Source: Streptomyces sp. RerS4 (lineage in GTDB: Bacteria; Actinomycetota; Actinomycetes; Streptomycetales; Streptomycetaceae). From it: a stretch of DNA of 64,000 bases. Below the pieces are notes generated by a model that did no database searches, was not told where the DNA came from, and saw nothing but the letters and a program-made list of their open reading frames with translations. The DNA is taken from assembly GCF_023515955.1 (NCBI RefSeq), contig NZ_CP097322.1, positions 6,310,501 through 6,374,500 of the forward strand, written 5' to 3'. Both the position numbers and the translations under genes were made by a program. Shown piece after piece: positions 46,603 through 54,801 of this stretch (the stretch's first letter is position 1; the number at the start of each line of letters is the position of its first letter).

Positions 46603-47124
46603 AACGTCGAGAACTCCGGGATGCCTGAAGAGAGGCCGAACCGCCGCGTCCGCCGGCGGAACGACGGCGATGTCGACGCGTGCGTGCGAATCCTCCGGGA
46701 GGTCCACGAACGCGACGGCTATCCGGTCAACTGGCCCGACGAGCCCGCCGCTTGGCTCTCCGACGGGCCCCTGCTGGGCTCTTGGGTCGCCGAGCTCGAC
46801 GGCGGGCTCGTCGGGCACGTCCGTCTGGCCCAGAGCGGCGCGGGCGATGTGGCTCCGCGGCTGTGGAGCGAGCGGACCGCCGTGCTCAGCCGGCTGTTCG
46901 TCGCTCCCCGGGCGCGGGGACACGGGATCGGGGCGCTGCTGATCGGCCGCGCCGTGGAGGAGGCGCGGCGGCGGGGCCTCCATCCGGTGCTCGACGTCGT
47001 CGCGTCCGACACGGCGGCCGCCGCGCTGTACGAGCGGCTGGGGTGGGAGCTGATGGCCACCGTCGACCAACAGTGGGGCCCGGCCCGGACGGTGGCCATC
47101 CGGTGCTACGCGGCGCCGGCCTGA
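46600..47124 (+). CDS. GNAT family N-acetyltransferase
   Basis: A 174-residue GNAT enzyme. The acetyl-CoA-binding motif A is SRLFVAPRARGHGIGALLIG (about residues 98-117), with R-x-x-G-x-G/A replaced by RGHGIG; motif B is ALYERLGWELM. The acceptor is unknown. ATG 46600 lies at the end of a tandem repeat, preceded only by a weak TGCGGA; ATG 46621 (MPEERPN) is an alternative start. Standing alone. Confidence 0.85.
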   Translation: MNVENSGMPEERPNRRVRRRNDGDVDACVRILREVHERDGYPVNWPDEPAAWLSDGPLLGSWVAELDGGLVGHVRLAQSGAGDVAPRLWSERTAVLSRLFVAPRARGHGIGALLIGRAVEEARRRGLHPVLDVVASDTAAAALYERLGWELMATVDQQWGPARTVAIRCYAAPA

Positions 47125-47415
47125 CGCGACCGCGCGCAGGGCGGTAGTCCGGGGCGCCGGGCATCCGCCCTTCCGCTGGTGGGCCTCCGGGGCCGGCGTC
47201 GGCTCGGCCGGCGGGCGCGGGGAGTTCCGTAGCCGGGCGAGCGGGCACCGGCCGTCCGGCACCTCCAGCGGGCGCAGCGCCCAAGGTGGTACGGCATCCG
47301 TACGGCAGGCCAATGACCGCCAAGTGGTCCTTCCGCGTGCCCCGCCGCCCGGGGATGATCCGCATGCCGCACCCACCACCGCGCGCGTCGCCGCGCCCCT
47401 CCCCGGAGGTACCCC

Positions 47416-48558
47416 GTGACCCAGCCGCCCGCTCCGCCCGTCTTCCCGGGCGGTCCCGGCCTCTTCGCCCTCGACCCCGCCGTCGCCCACCTCAACCACG
47501 GCTCCTACGGGGCCGTCCCGATCCCCGTCCAGCGGGCCCACGAGGCCCTGCGGGCCGAGGCGCACGCCGACCCCGACGCCTTCTTCACGGGCGTCGCCGA
47601 CCGGCTCACCGCCACCCGCACCCGGATCGCCGCCCACCTCGGCACGGACCCCGAGGGCCTCTCGTTCATCGCCAACGCCACCGAGGGCGCCAACCTCGCC
47701 CTCGACGCCATCCCCCTCGCCGACGGGGACGAGATCCTCGTCACCGACCACGGTTACGGCACCGTCGTCGGGGCCGCCGCCCGCCGCGCCCCCCTCAACA
47801 CCGTCGCCCTGGACCCGCGCCTGCCCGACGAGGACGCCGTCCGCGAGGCCGTCCTCGCCGCGCTCACCCCCCGGACCAAGGTGGCCCTGCTCGACCACGT
47901 CAGCTCACCCACCGCCCGGCTCGTCACCACGCCCCGGCTCCTCGCCGAGCTCGCCGCGCGCGGGGTCACGACCGTCGTCGACGGCGCCCACACGCCCGGC
48001 ATGCTCGCCGAACCGGTCGCCGCCGGCGCCGACTTCTGGTTCGGCAACCTCCACAAGTGGGGCTACGCCCCCTCCGGAACCGCCCTGCTCTCCGTGGCCC
48101 CCGCCCACCGCGCCCGGGTTCGCGCCCAGTCCCCGTCCTGGGAGGACCACCACGGCTTCCCGCGCGCCGTCGAATACCGCGCGACCGTCGACTACACCGG
48201 CTGGCTCGCCGCCCCCGAGGGCCTCGACCTGCTGGAGCGCCTCGACGCCGAGAAGGTCCGCGCCCACAACAGCGCCCTGGCCGGCTACGGCGCCGAGCTG
48301 CTCGCGGCCCTCCCGGGGTTCGAGCTCCTGCCCCACACCCCGGGCCTGCCCCTGCGGTCCCTGCTGCTCCCGCCGGGGTTCGCCGAGACGCAGGACCAGG
48401 CCTACGCCCTGCGCGAGGAGATCGCCGCCCGCTTCCGCATCCGGGTCCTGATCTGGGCCCGGCCGGGCGGCGGAGGCATCCGCGTCTGCGGCCAGATCTA
48501 CAACCGGGCCGAGGAGTACGAGCGGCTCGCCGCCGTCCTGCCCGACCTGCTGGGCTGA
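47416..48558 (+). CDS. Class V aminotransferase (isopenicillin N epimerase-like)
   Basis: A 380-residue fold-type I PLP enzyme. The PLP-binding lysine lies in FGNLHKWGYAPSG, the substrate/PLP loop is AHLNHGSYGAVP at residues 24-35, and VVDGAHTPGM has the PLP-contacting Asp. The NHGSYG pattern fits the isopenicillin-N-epimerase/cysteine-desulfurase subgroup, so an amino-acid epimerase, lyase or desulfurase activity is possible; no beta-lactam genes are near. GTG 47416 is preceded by GGAGG at 6 nt. Confidence 0.85.
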   Translation: MTQPPAPPVFPGGPGLFALDPAVAHLNHGSYGAVPIPVQRAHEALRAEAHADPDAFFTGVADRLTATRTRIAAHLGTDPEGLSFIANATEGANLALDAIPLADGDEILVTDHGYGTVVGAAARRAPLNTVALDPRLPDEDAVREAVLAALTPRTKVALLDHVSSPTARLVTTPRLLAELAARGVTTVVDGAHTPGMLAEPVAAGADFWFGNLHKWGYAPSGTALLSVAPAHRARVRAQSPSWEDHHGFPRAVEYRATVDYTGWLAAPEGLDLLERLDAEKVRAHNSALAGYGAELLAALPGFELLPHTPGLPLRSLLLPPGFAETQDQAYALREEIAARFRIRVLIWARPGGGGIRVCGQIYNRAEEYERLAAVLPDLLG

Positions 48559-48611
48559 CGCACCCGACGGGCTTGACGCGGCTTGACCGGGCTTGACGAG
48601 GCGCCCCTGCC

Positions 48612-49364
48612 TCAGGCGCGCCGCAGCAGGTAGGTGTCCATGATCCACCCCTTGCGGGCGCGCGCCTCGGTCCGCAGCTCCTCGATGCGCCCGGCCACGT
48701 CCGCCAGCTTCCCCGACACCAGGATCTCGTCCGGCGTGCCCACATAGGCACCCCAGTAGATGTACAGGTCCCGGTCGAGGTGGGCCGTGAACGCGTGCCG
48801 CGCGTCCAGCATCACCACCACGTCGTCCACGTCCTGCGGCCAGCCCTCCGCGAGCCGCCGGCCGGTGGTGATCTGGACCGGCCGCCCGACCCGGTTCAGG
48901 TTCGTACGGTGGCGGGCGAGCAGCGCCGAGACGCTGCTGATGCCCGGCACCACCTCGTGCTCGAACGCCACCCGCCCGCGCTCCAGCACCTCGTCGAGGA
49001 TCGCCAGCGTGGAGTCGTAGAGCGAGGGGTCGCCCCACACCAGGAAGGCACCCGTCTCGCCCTCCGCCAGATCCTCCGCGATGAACCGCTCGAAGATCTC
49101 GGCCCGCGCGCTGCGCCAGCCGTCCACCGTCGGGGTGTACTCCGCCGGGGTGCGGTCCCGGTCCGGGTCGCGGCCCTCCACCAGCCGGTGCCCGGGACGG
49201 GCGTGCTCGTCGAGCATGGCCCGCCGCAGCCCCGTCAGGTCCGACTTCTCCTCCCCCTTCTCCAGGATGAGGAATGCGTCCGCCGCGCCGATCGCCTTGA
49301 CCGCCTGGAGGGTCAGGTGGTCCGGGTCGCCCGCGCCTATACCGATCACTGAGAACTTCTTCAC
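48612..49364 (-). CDS. cobF: Precorrin-6A synthase (deacetylating), CobF
   Basis: A 250-residue tetrapyrrole methylase. The N-terminal VIGIGAGDPDHLTLQAVKAI motif, the LVWGDPSLYDSTLAIL stretch and EVVPGISSVSALLARHR are typical of the C1-methylating, deacetylating CobF of the aerobic cobalamin route, which converts precorrin-5 to precorrin-6A. It is isolated from other cob genes here. GTG 49364 faces the lutA ATG (49383) across only 18 bp, so promoters must overlap the coding regions. Confidence 0.9.
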   Translation of the reverse strand: MKKFSVIGIGAGDPDHLTLQAVKAIGAADAFLILEKGEEKSDLTGLRRAMLDEHARPGHRLVEGRDPDRDRTPAEYTPTVDGWRSARAEIFERFIAEDLAEGETGAFLVWGDPSLYDSTLAILDEVLERGRVAFEHEVVPGISSVSALLARHRTNLNRVGRPVQITTGRRLAEGWPQDVDDVVVMLDARHAFTAHLDRDLYIYWGAYVGTPDEILVSGKLADVAGRIEELRTEARARKGWIMDTYLLRRA

Positions 49365-49382
49365 CGGGCTATTGTGCCCACC

Positions 49383-50138
49383 ATGCGTGTCGCCCTGTTC
49401 GTCACCTGCGTCAACGACGCGCTGTACCCCGCCACCGGCGTCGCCGTCGTACGCCTCCTGGAGCGGCTCGGCGTCGAAGTGGACTTCCCCGCCGCCCAGA
49501 GCTGCTGCGGCCAGCCCCAGTACAACACCGGCTACCGGCGCGAGAGCGAACCGCTGCTCCTGCGCACCGCCGACGCCTTCGCCGGCTACGACCACGTGGT
49601 CACCCCCTCCGGCTCCTGCGCCGCGATGATCCGCGAGCACTATCCGCGCATCGGCCGCAAAGCCGCCGAGGAGGGGCGCGGCACGCTGTGGGAGGAGCGG
49701 GCACGGGAGCTCGTACCCCGCGTGTACGAGCTGACCGAGTTCCTGGTCGACGTCCTTGGCGTCACCGACGTCGGCGCGTACTTCCCGCACGCCGTCACCT
49801 ACCACCCCTCCTGCCACGGCCTGCGCGCCCTCGGGCTGGGAGAGCGCCCGCGCCGGCTCCTGGCCGCCGTCAGGGGCCTGGAGCTGATCGAGCTGCCCGG
49901 CGCCGAGGAGTGCTGCGGCTTCGGCGGCACCTTCGCCCTCAAGAACCCGGACGTGTCCACGGCCATGGGCACCGACAAACTCCGCAACGCGCTAGGAACC
50001 GGTGCACGGTTCCTCTGCGGCGCCGACAACTCCTGCCTCACCCACCTCGACGGCCTCCTGCGCCGCGCCGGCACCCCGCTGCGCACCCTGCACCTCGCCG
50101 AGATCCTGGCGTCCACCGAGGAGGAGCCCGCCCGATGA
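49383..50138 (+). CDS. lutA: LutA-type Fe-S (CCG domain) lactate oxidation protein
   Basis: A 251-residue protein with two CCG cysteine-rich domains: SCCGQPQYNTGY near residue 39 and EECCGFGGTFALKNPDVS near 178, with HPSCHGLR between them. LutA forms, with LutB and LutC, the L-lactate utilisation complex that oxidises lactate to pyruvate on the membrane or in the cytosol. ATG 49383 was chosen over the upstream GTG 49374 as it gives the usual MRVALFVTC start. ATGA couples it to lutB. Confidence 0.92.
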   Translation: MRVALFVTCVNDALYPATGVAVVRLLERLGVEVDFPAAQSCCGQPQYNTGYRRESEPLLLRTADAFAGYDHVVTPSGSCAAMIREHYPRIGRKAAEEGRGTLWEERARELVPRVYELTEFLVDVLGVTDVGAYFPHAVTYHPSCHGLRALGLGERPRRLLAAVRGLELIELPGAEECCGFGGTFALKNPDVSTAMGTDKLRNALGTGARFLCGADNSCLTHLDGLLRRAGTPLRTLHLAEILASTEEEPAR

Positions 50139-51685
50139 CCGCGGTCCACCTCGGCATGCCCGCCTTCCCGGCGTCTCCCGCCTTCCCGGCCTTCCCCGAC
50201 GCGGCGCGCGAAGCCGTACGGGACGACGTACTGCGCGCCAACCTCCGTCACGCCACCCACACCATCCGCGACAAACGGGCCCGTGCCGTCGGCGAACTCG
50301 CCGACTGGGACCGGCTGCGCGCCGCCGGCAAGGCCGTCAAGGACCACACCCTCGCCCACCTCGACCGCTATCTGCTGATGTTGGAGGCCTCCGTCACCGC
50401 CGCCGGTGGCACCGTCCACTGGGCGGCGGACGCCGACGAGGCCAACCGCATCGTCACCGACCTGGTCCTGGCGACGGGGGAGCGGGAGGTCGTCAAGGTC
50501 AAGTCCATGGCCACGCAGGAGATCGGGCTCAACGAGGCCCTGGAAGCCGCCGGGATCGCCGCCTACGAGACCGATCTCGCCGAGTTGATCGTGCAGTTGG
50601 GCCACGACCGGCCCTCGCACATCCTGGTCCCCGCCATCCACCGCAACCGCGCCGAGATCCGCGAGATCTTCACCCGCGAGATGGGCTCCTGGGGCCGCCC
50701 CGCCCCCGCCGACCTGGACGACAGCCCGGCCGCCCTCGCCGAAGCCGCCCGCCTCCACCTGCGGGAGAAGTTCCTGCGGGCCAAGGTCGCCGTCTCCGGG
50801 GCCAACTTCATGGTCGCCGAGACCGGCACCATGGTCGTCCTCGAATCCGAGGGCAACGGCCGCATGTGTCTGACCCTCCCCGAGACCCTGATCTCCGTCG
50901 TCGGCATCGAGAAGGTCGTGCCCACCTTCCGCGACCTGGAGGTCTTCCTCCAGACCCTGCCCCGGTCCTCCACCGCCGAGCGCATGAACCCGTACACCAC
51001 CATGTGGACCGGGCCGGGGCCGTCCAAAGGGGCGGACGGCGACGGCCCCTCCGCCTTCCACCTCGTCCTCCTCGACAACGGCCGCACCGACACCCTCGCC
51101 GACGCCACCGGCCGCCAGGCCCTGCGCTGCATCCGCTGCTCCGCCTGCCTCAACGTCTGCCCCGTCTACGAACGCGCCGGCGGCCACGCCTACGGCTCCG
51201 TCTACCCCGGCCCCATCGGCGCCATCCTCAGCCCCCAACTCCGCGGCACGGGCAGTCCCATCGACGCGACCCTCCCCTACGCCTCCACCCTGTGCGGGGC
51301 CTGCTACGAGGTCTGCCCCGTCGCCATCGACATCCCCGAGGTCCTCCTCCACCTGCGCGAACGCGTCGCCCAGGGCGGCCCGGTGACCCGGCGCGGCATC
51401 CGCGTACGCCTGCGACCCGCACACGGCCACACCGCCGAACGGGCCGCGATGCGCGCCGCCCGCCGGCTCCTCGACCACCCCGGCGCACTGCGCGCGGGGG
51501 AGCGGCTCCTGGCCCGCGCCCGCCGGCTCGCACCCCGCGGGCTCCCCGGGCCCGGACGGGCCTGGACCGACACGCGCGCACTGCCCGCCATCCCCGCGGA
51601 GTCCTTCCGCGACTGGTGGGCCCGAGAACGGGGGAGCACCCGAGAGCGGGGGACCAGCCCCCGAGGACGGGGGACCCCCCGATGA
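50135..51685 (+). CDS. lutB: LutB-type iron-sulfur lactate oxidation protein
   Basis: A 516-residue protein with a DUF162/LUD domain (VVKVKSMATQEIGLNEALEA, ETGTMVVLESEGNGRM) and two [4Fe-4S] ferredoxin-type clusters, CIRCSACLNVCPVY near residue 332 and CGACYEVCPVAIDIP near 390. It is the electron-transfer core of the LutABC complex. A Pro/Ala repeat leader (PAFPASPAFPAFP) and an Arg-rich C-terminal tail are odd extras. ATGA overlaps on both sides show translational coupling with lutA and lutC. Confidence 0.92.
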   Translation: MTAVHLGMPAFPASPAFPAFPDAAREAVRDDVLRANLRHATHTIRDKRARAVGELADWDRLRAAGKAVKDHTLAHLDRYLLMLEASVTAAGGTVHWAADADEANRIVTDLVLATGEREVVKVKSMATQEIGLNEALEAAGIAAYETDLAELIVQLGHDRPSHILVPAIHRNRAEIREIFTREMGSWGRPAPADLDDSPAALAEAARLHLREKFLRAKVAVSGANFMVAETGTMVVLESEGNGRMCLTLPETLISVVGIEKVVPTFRDLEVFLQTLPRSSTAERMNPYTTMWTGPGPSKGADGDGPSAFHLVLLDNGRTDTLADATGRQALRCIRCSACLNVCPVYERAGGHAYGSVYPGPIGAILSPQLRGTGSPIDATLPYASTLCGACYEVCPVAIDIPEVLLHLRERVAQGGPVTRRGIRVRLRPAHGHTAERAAMRAARRLLDHPGALRAGERLLARARRLAPRGLPGPGRAWTDTRALPAIPAESFRDWWARERGSTRERGTSPRGRGTPR

Positions 51686-52338
51686 GCAGCAAGGACCGCA
51701 TCCTGGCCCGCATCCGCCGGGCCGCCTCCGGCCCGGCGGACACCGAGATCCCCCGGGACTACCTGCGGGTCCACGGCGCCCGCACCCCGGCCGAACGCGC
51801 CGACCTGCTCGCCGCCCACCTCACCGAGTACCGGGCGAAGGTCCACCGCACCGACGAGGACGGCCTCCCGCTGCTCCTGGCACGGCTCCTGACGGGTTCG
51901 CGTACGGTCCTCGCCCCGCCCGGCCTGCCCCCGTACTGGCTCTCCGCCGCCGACGCGACCCGCGTCCACGACCGGGCCGCCTCCACCCCGGCCGAACTGG
52001 ACGCGGTCGACAGCGTGGTCACCGGCTGCGCGCTGGCCATCGCCGAGACCGGCACGATCGTCCTGGACGGGAGCCCCGACCAGGGCCGGCGCCGCATCAC
52101 CCTGATCCCGGACCACCACATCTGCGTCGTCCGCGTGCCCGAGCAGGTCGTGGACTCCGTCCCCGAGGCCCTCGAACGCCTCGACCCCACCCGCCCGCTG
52201 ACCTGGATCTCCGGCCCCTCCGCCACCAGCGACATCGAGCTCGACCGGGTGGAGGGAGTCCACGGCCCCCGCACCCTGGAGATCGTCCTCCTCGACACGG
52301 ACGCACAATGGGGGCCATGCCTTCCCATGTCGCCCTGA
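51682..52338 (+). CDS. lutC: LutC-type LUD-domain protein
   Basis: A 218-residue LUD (DUF162) protein. It starts MSSKDRILARIRRA, as usual for LutC, and has GCALAIAETGTIVLDG and TWISGPSATSDIELDRVEGV near the end, the conserved anion-binding block. It is the third subunit of lactate utilisation. It overlaps lutB by ATGA, and the following glyoxalase gene begins within its last 22 bp. Confidence 0.92.
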   Translation: MSSKDRILARIRRAASGPADTEIPRDYLRVHGARTPAERADLLAAHLTEYRAKVHRTDEDGLPLLLARLLTGSRTVLAPPGLPPYWLSAADATRVHDRAASTPAELDAVDSVVTGCALAIAETGTIVLDGSPDQGRRRITLIPDHHICVVRVPEQVVDSVPEALERLDPTRPLTWISGPSATSDIELDRVEGVHGPRTLEIVLLDTDAQWGPCLPMSP

Positions 52339-52709
52339 CCGCGCTCCTCGTCCGCGAGTACGACGAGGCCATCGACTTCTACACCCGCGCCCTCGGCTTC
52401 GACCTCGTCGAGGACACCGCCCGCCCCGACGGCTCGCGCTGGGTCGTCGTCCGCCCGCCGGGCGCCAAGGAGACCGCCCTGCTGCTGGCCCGCGCCAAGG
52501 ACGACGCCCAGCGCGCCCGCGTCGGCGACCAGACCGGTGGCCGCGTCGGTTTCTTCCTGTACACCGACGACTTCGCCGGCGACCACACCCGGATGACCGC
52601 CGAGGGCGTCCGCTTCCTGGAGGAGCCGCGCCACGAGCCGTACGGCTCCGTCGCCGTCTTCGAGGACCTCTACGGCAACCGCTGGGACCTACTCCAGCCC
52701 GCCGCGTAG
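52317..52709 (+). CDS. Glyoxalase/VOC superfamily protein
   Basis: A 130-residue VOC protein with paired beta-alpha-beta modules: HVALTALLVREYDEAIDFYT at the start, GFDLVEDT, then the second module with GFFLYTDDFAGDHTRM and VAVFEDLYGNRWDLLQP. The terminal FEDLYGNRWDL has the metal-type glutamate. Substrate unknown. Two in-frame starts overlap lutC: ATG 52308 and ATG 52317; the second gives the typical short N-terminus. Its 3' end overlaps the convergent DUF309 gene by 21 bp. Confidence 0.85.
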   Translation: MPSHVALTALLVREYDEAIDFYTRALGFDLVEDTARPDGSRWVVVRPPGAKETALLLARAKDDAQRARVGDQTGGRVGFFLYTDDFAGDHTRMTAEGVRFLEEPRHEPYGSVAVFEDLYGNRWDLLQPAA

Positions 52710-53168
52710 CCGCGGAGCCTCCCGCACGGCATCGACCACCGCGCCCTCCTCCACCCGGCCCGCCAGGCCCTGCGCCCACCGGACCAGCCCGCGCACGTCG
52801 ATGCCGTACGGGTCCCCGCCGAACCCCTCGACGGCCGCGGCCCCCCGCCGCAACAACCGCGCCCCGCCGACCGCGTTCCCCCGGGCCGCGTGCGTCAGCC
52901 CCACCGCCAGCTGCGCCAACCCCCGCCACAGGGCCTCCTCCGCCGCGGGGCGGGACTTCCACGCGTCCTCGAACACCTCGTGCGCGTGGAACGGCATCCC
53001 GGCGTCCAGCAACCGCTGCGCCTCCTCCACCGTCCCGGCCGGCGACCGCACCACCCCCTCGGGCTGCCGCGCCACCCCGGGAGCCCCGTACGGCAGCGGC
53101 CGCCCCAACCCGTCCCGCGGCCGCGCACTGCGCGCCCGCCCCTCACCATCCCGATCCCGACCGTTCAC
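52689..53168 (-). CDS. DUF309 protein
   Basis: A 159-residue protein with the DUF309 signature AGMPFHAHEVFEDAWKSR followed by LWRGLAQLAVGLTHAARGN, which form the helical metal-binding-like core. The first 40 residues are Arg/Gly rich and disordered. GTG 53168 is preceded by GGGAGG at 8 nt. The family has no defined function. It is transcribed toward the glyoxalase gene. Confidence 0.82.
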   Translation of the reverse strand: MNGRDRDGEGRARSARPRDGLGRPLPYGAPGVARQPEGVVRSPAGTVEEAQRLLDAGMPFHAHEVFEDAWKSRPAAEEALWRGLAQLAVGLTHAARGNAVGGARLLRRGAAAVEGFGGDPYGIDVRGLVRWAQGLAGRVEEGAVVDAVREAPRLRGGLE

Positions 53169-53277
53169 CCGCCCATCCTCCCGCGTCCCGATCACCCGTG
53201 CACACGCACCCCCCGACGTGCGGTAATGTTCTGCATGTGCCCGGCACGAGGGGGAAAACCCCAGCTGACAGGCACAA

Positions 53278-53351
<74 letters not shown>

Positions 53352-53366
53352 CTCGAAAGAGTCGTA

Positions 53367-53409
53367 GATCGAGGGCCGTTTCGGAGCAATCCGAAACGGC
53401 CCCTCGATC
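53367..53409 (+). terminator. Terminator downstream of tRNA-Pro
   Basis: A 19-bp stem (53367-53385 with 53390-53409, one bulged C) around a GCAA loop, 15 bp after the tRNA end, followed by GTTT. Confidence 0.85.
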
Positions 53410-53576
53410 GTTTCGGCGTTGAACGGTCCCGAGGACCTGGGCGAGTTCCGCTGCCGCCGCTCGCCGACGGGCGGGCGAAGAGGACCACACCGCCGGGAGC
53501 ACCACGCCGACGAAGAAGCCGGCGAGTACCAGCGGGAGCAGCACGATCGCGTTCGTGGCCAACCACTGCCAGGGGG

Positions 53577-54461
53577 GTGGATGCCACCGAGCTGGCCTGG
53601 CGTCTCGCCCTGCCGTGTGACGCCGACACCCATCATCTGCTCCACGCCCTCGCGCCCTTGGTGCGTGCATTGCCGAACACACTGCGGACCTATCGCACCG
53701 ACGATGAGCAGAAGACCGTCTCGGGGGCACACGTGCTGCCGGCCCTTGTGTGTGGTGACAGGGGAGAGCCGGCGCGGTTGGCCGACTGCCATCTCGATGC
53801 CCTCGACGTGCTGCGCCACCTTCCCGAAGCGGAACGTCCGTTGGTCGCGGACGTGCTCGCACGACACCTCGTTCAGGACGCGGACCTGCTGCCGGCGTGG
53901 GTGACGCGGGATCTCCTCGTCGAACTGATCCGGAACGCGCCGGTGAGCGGTGCCCACCGATGGGCCGGATTGTGGCCGGTACTGGAGACGTACGTCTCCC
54001 ACGAGATGGGGCGAGCGGATCTCACGGACAAGGAGGTCAAGGTGCTCGTGGGACACCTCCGACGGTACGCACGGTCGTTCACCCGGTCGCAGGACCGTTT
54101 GTCGCAGCTCCTCAGGGAGGCCGGAAGCAGTCGCGTCTGGGCCGCGGTGGATCACGGATCGGGTCGCGAGGTCCTGGAGGAGGCTCGCGGGCTCCTCCAC
54201 GACATCCCCGCCGGCGAACGAACTCCGGAAGCTGTGATCGGGTTGCTGCGGCTGGCCCGCGAGCTGGGAGAGGGCGACTGGCTCACCGAGCACGCCGAGC
54301 CGCTGTTGCTGGGGTTGGCTCCGAACGAGTTGTGGCGTCTTCGAGCCACTGATGTCGACGCACTGATGCCCGTGGTGCGGGACGCGGGGCTGTTGAGCGC
54401 GCTGCAAGCCGTCGAAGCGATCTGGAGACGGCCTCAGGCGCGCACCACCCCGTCGCCCTGA
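53577..54461 (+). CDS. Unrecognised helical protein downstream of tRNA-Pro
   Basis: A 294-residue protein with no family I can name. It is Leu/Arg-rich, predicted mostly helical (ADVLARHLVQDADLLPAWV, LVELIRNAP, LLGLAPNELWRLRAT), without membrane segments or catalytic motifs. It starts at GTG 53577 after a G-rich stretch, so the N-terminus is uncertain and could be truncated. Its third-position GC is lower than neighbours (many CTC, TCG, GTG codons but also more TTG and CGT), which fits horizontally acquired DNA. Located beside a tRNA gene, a common integration site, but no integrase is visible. Confidence 0.6.
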   Translation: MDATELAWRLALPCDADTHHLLHALAPLVRALPNTLRTYRTDDEQKTVSGAHVLPALVCGDRGEPARLADCHLDALDVLRHLPEAERPLVADVLARHLVQDADLLPAWVTRDLLVELIRNAPVSGAHRWAGLWPVLETYVSHEMGRADLTDKEVKVLVGHLRRYARSFTRSQDRLSQLLREAGSSRVWAAVDHGSGREVLEEARGLLHDIPAGERTPEAVIGLLRLARELGEGDWLTEHAEPLLLGLAPNELWRLRATDVDALMPVVRDAGLLSALQAVEAIWRRPQARTTPSP

Positions 54462-54511
54462 GTCCCGCTCGGGCTTCGGGGCCCCGACGTACGTCACCCC
54501 TTCGTGAGGTT

Positions 54512-54540
54512 TTCGGCCGGGGCTCCGGGGGTGTTATAGT
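54512..54540 (+). promoter_or_regulatory. Promoter for the small RNA
   Basis: TATAGT at 54535-54540 is a good -10 element; TTCGGC at 54512-54517 is a weak -35 at 17 bp. The region is the only AT-containing spot in the 340-bp gap between 54461 and 54802. Confidence 0.5.
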
Positions 54541-54546
54541 CGATCT

Positions 54547-54695
54547 TGAGCTTGCCGCCGCGGACAGTGGTGGCGGGACCGGCGTTGGTGGTCCAAGGAA
54601 AGACACCCCACTTCCTGTGGGGGGATGCAGGTGCAAGGCCTGCCCAGCGCTCGATCAAAGGCCCCGGCCTCCGTGAGGAGGTCGGGGCCTTTTGT
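54547..54695 (+). ncRNA. Candidate structured small RNA of unknown family
   Basis: About 150 nt between a -10 element and a terminator. A closing helix pairs GATC/GAGC (54542-54551) with GCTCGATC (54649-54656). Inside are four hairpins: CCGCC/GGCGG (54555-54559, 54572-54576), GGACC/GGTCC (54576-54580, 54590-54594), CCCCAC/GTGGGG (54606-54611, 54617-54622) and GCAGG/CCTGC (54627-54631, 54639-54643). It ends in a 16-bp terminator stem (54657-54692, one G-U) followed by a T-rich end. There is no open reading frame of note. It resembles none of the riboswitches I can recall; it sits 107 bp before recQ but ends in its own terminator, so it seems independent. The terminator stem also serves upstream of recQ. 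Confidence 0.55.
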
Positions 54696-54801
54696 TGCTC
54701 GACGGCTCGTACCCGGTGCGCTGCACCGCCGGCTGGTGTGGGACTCCGGCGACGGGGATTAGCCGGTCGGGGGTGTCCGTGGGCGGCGCTAGGCTTCTCC
54801 A

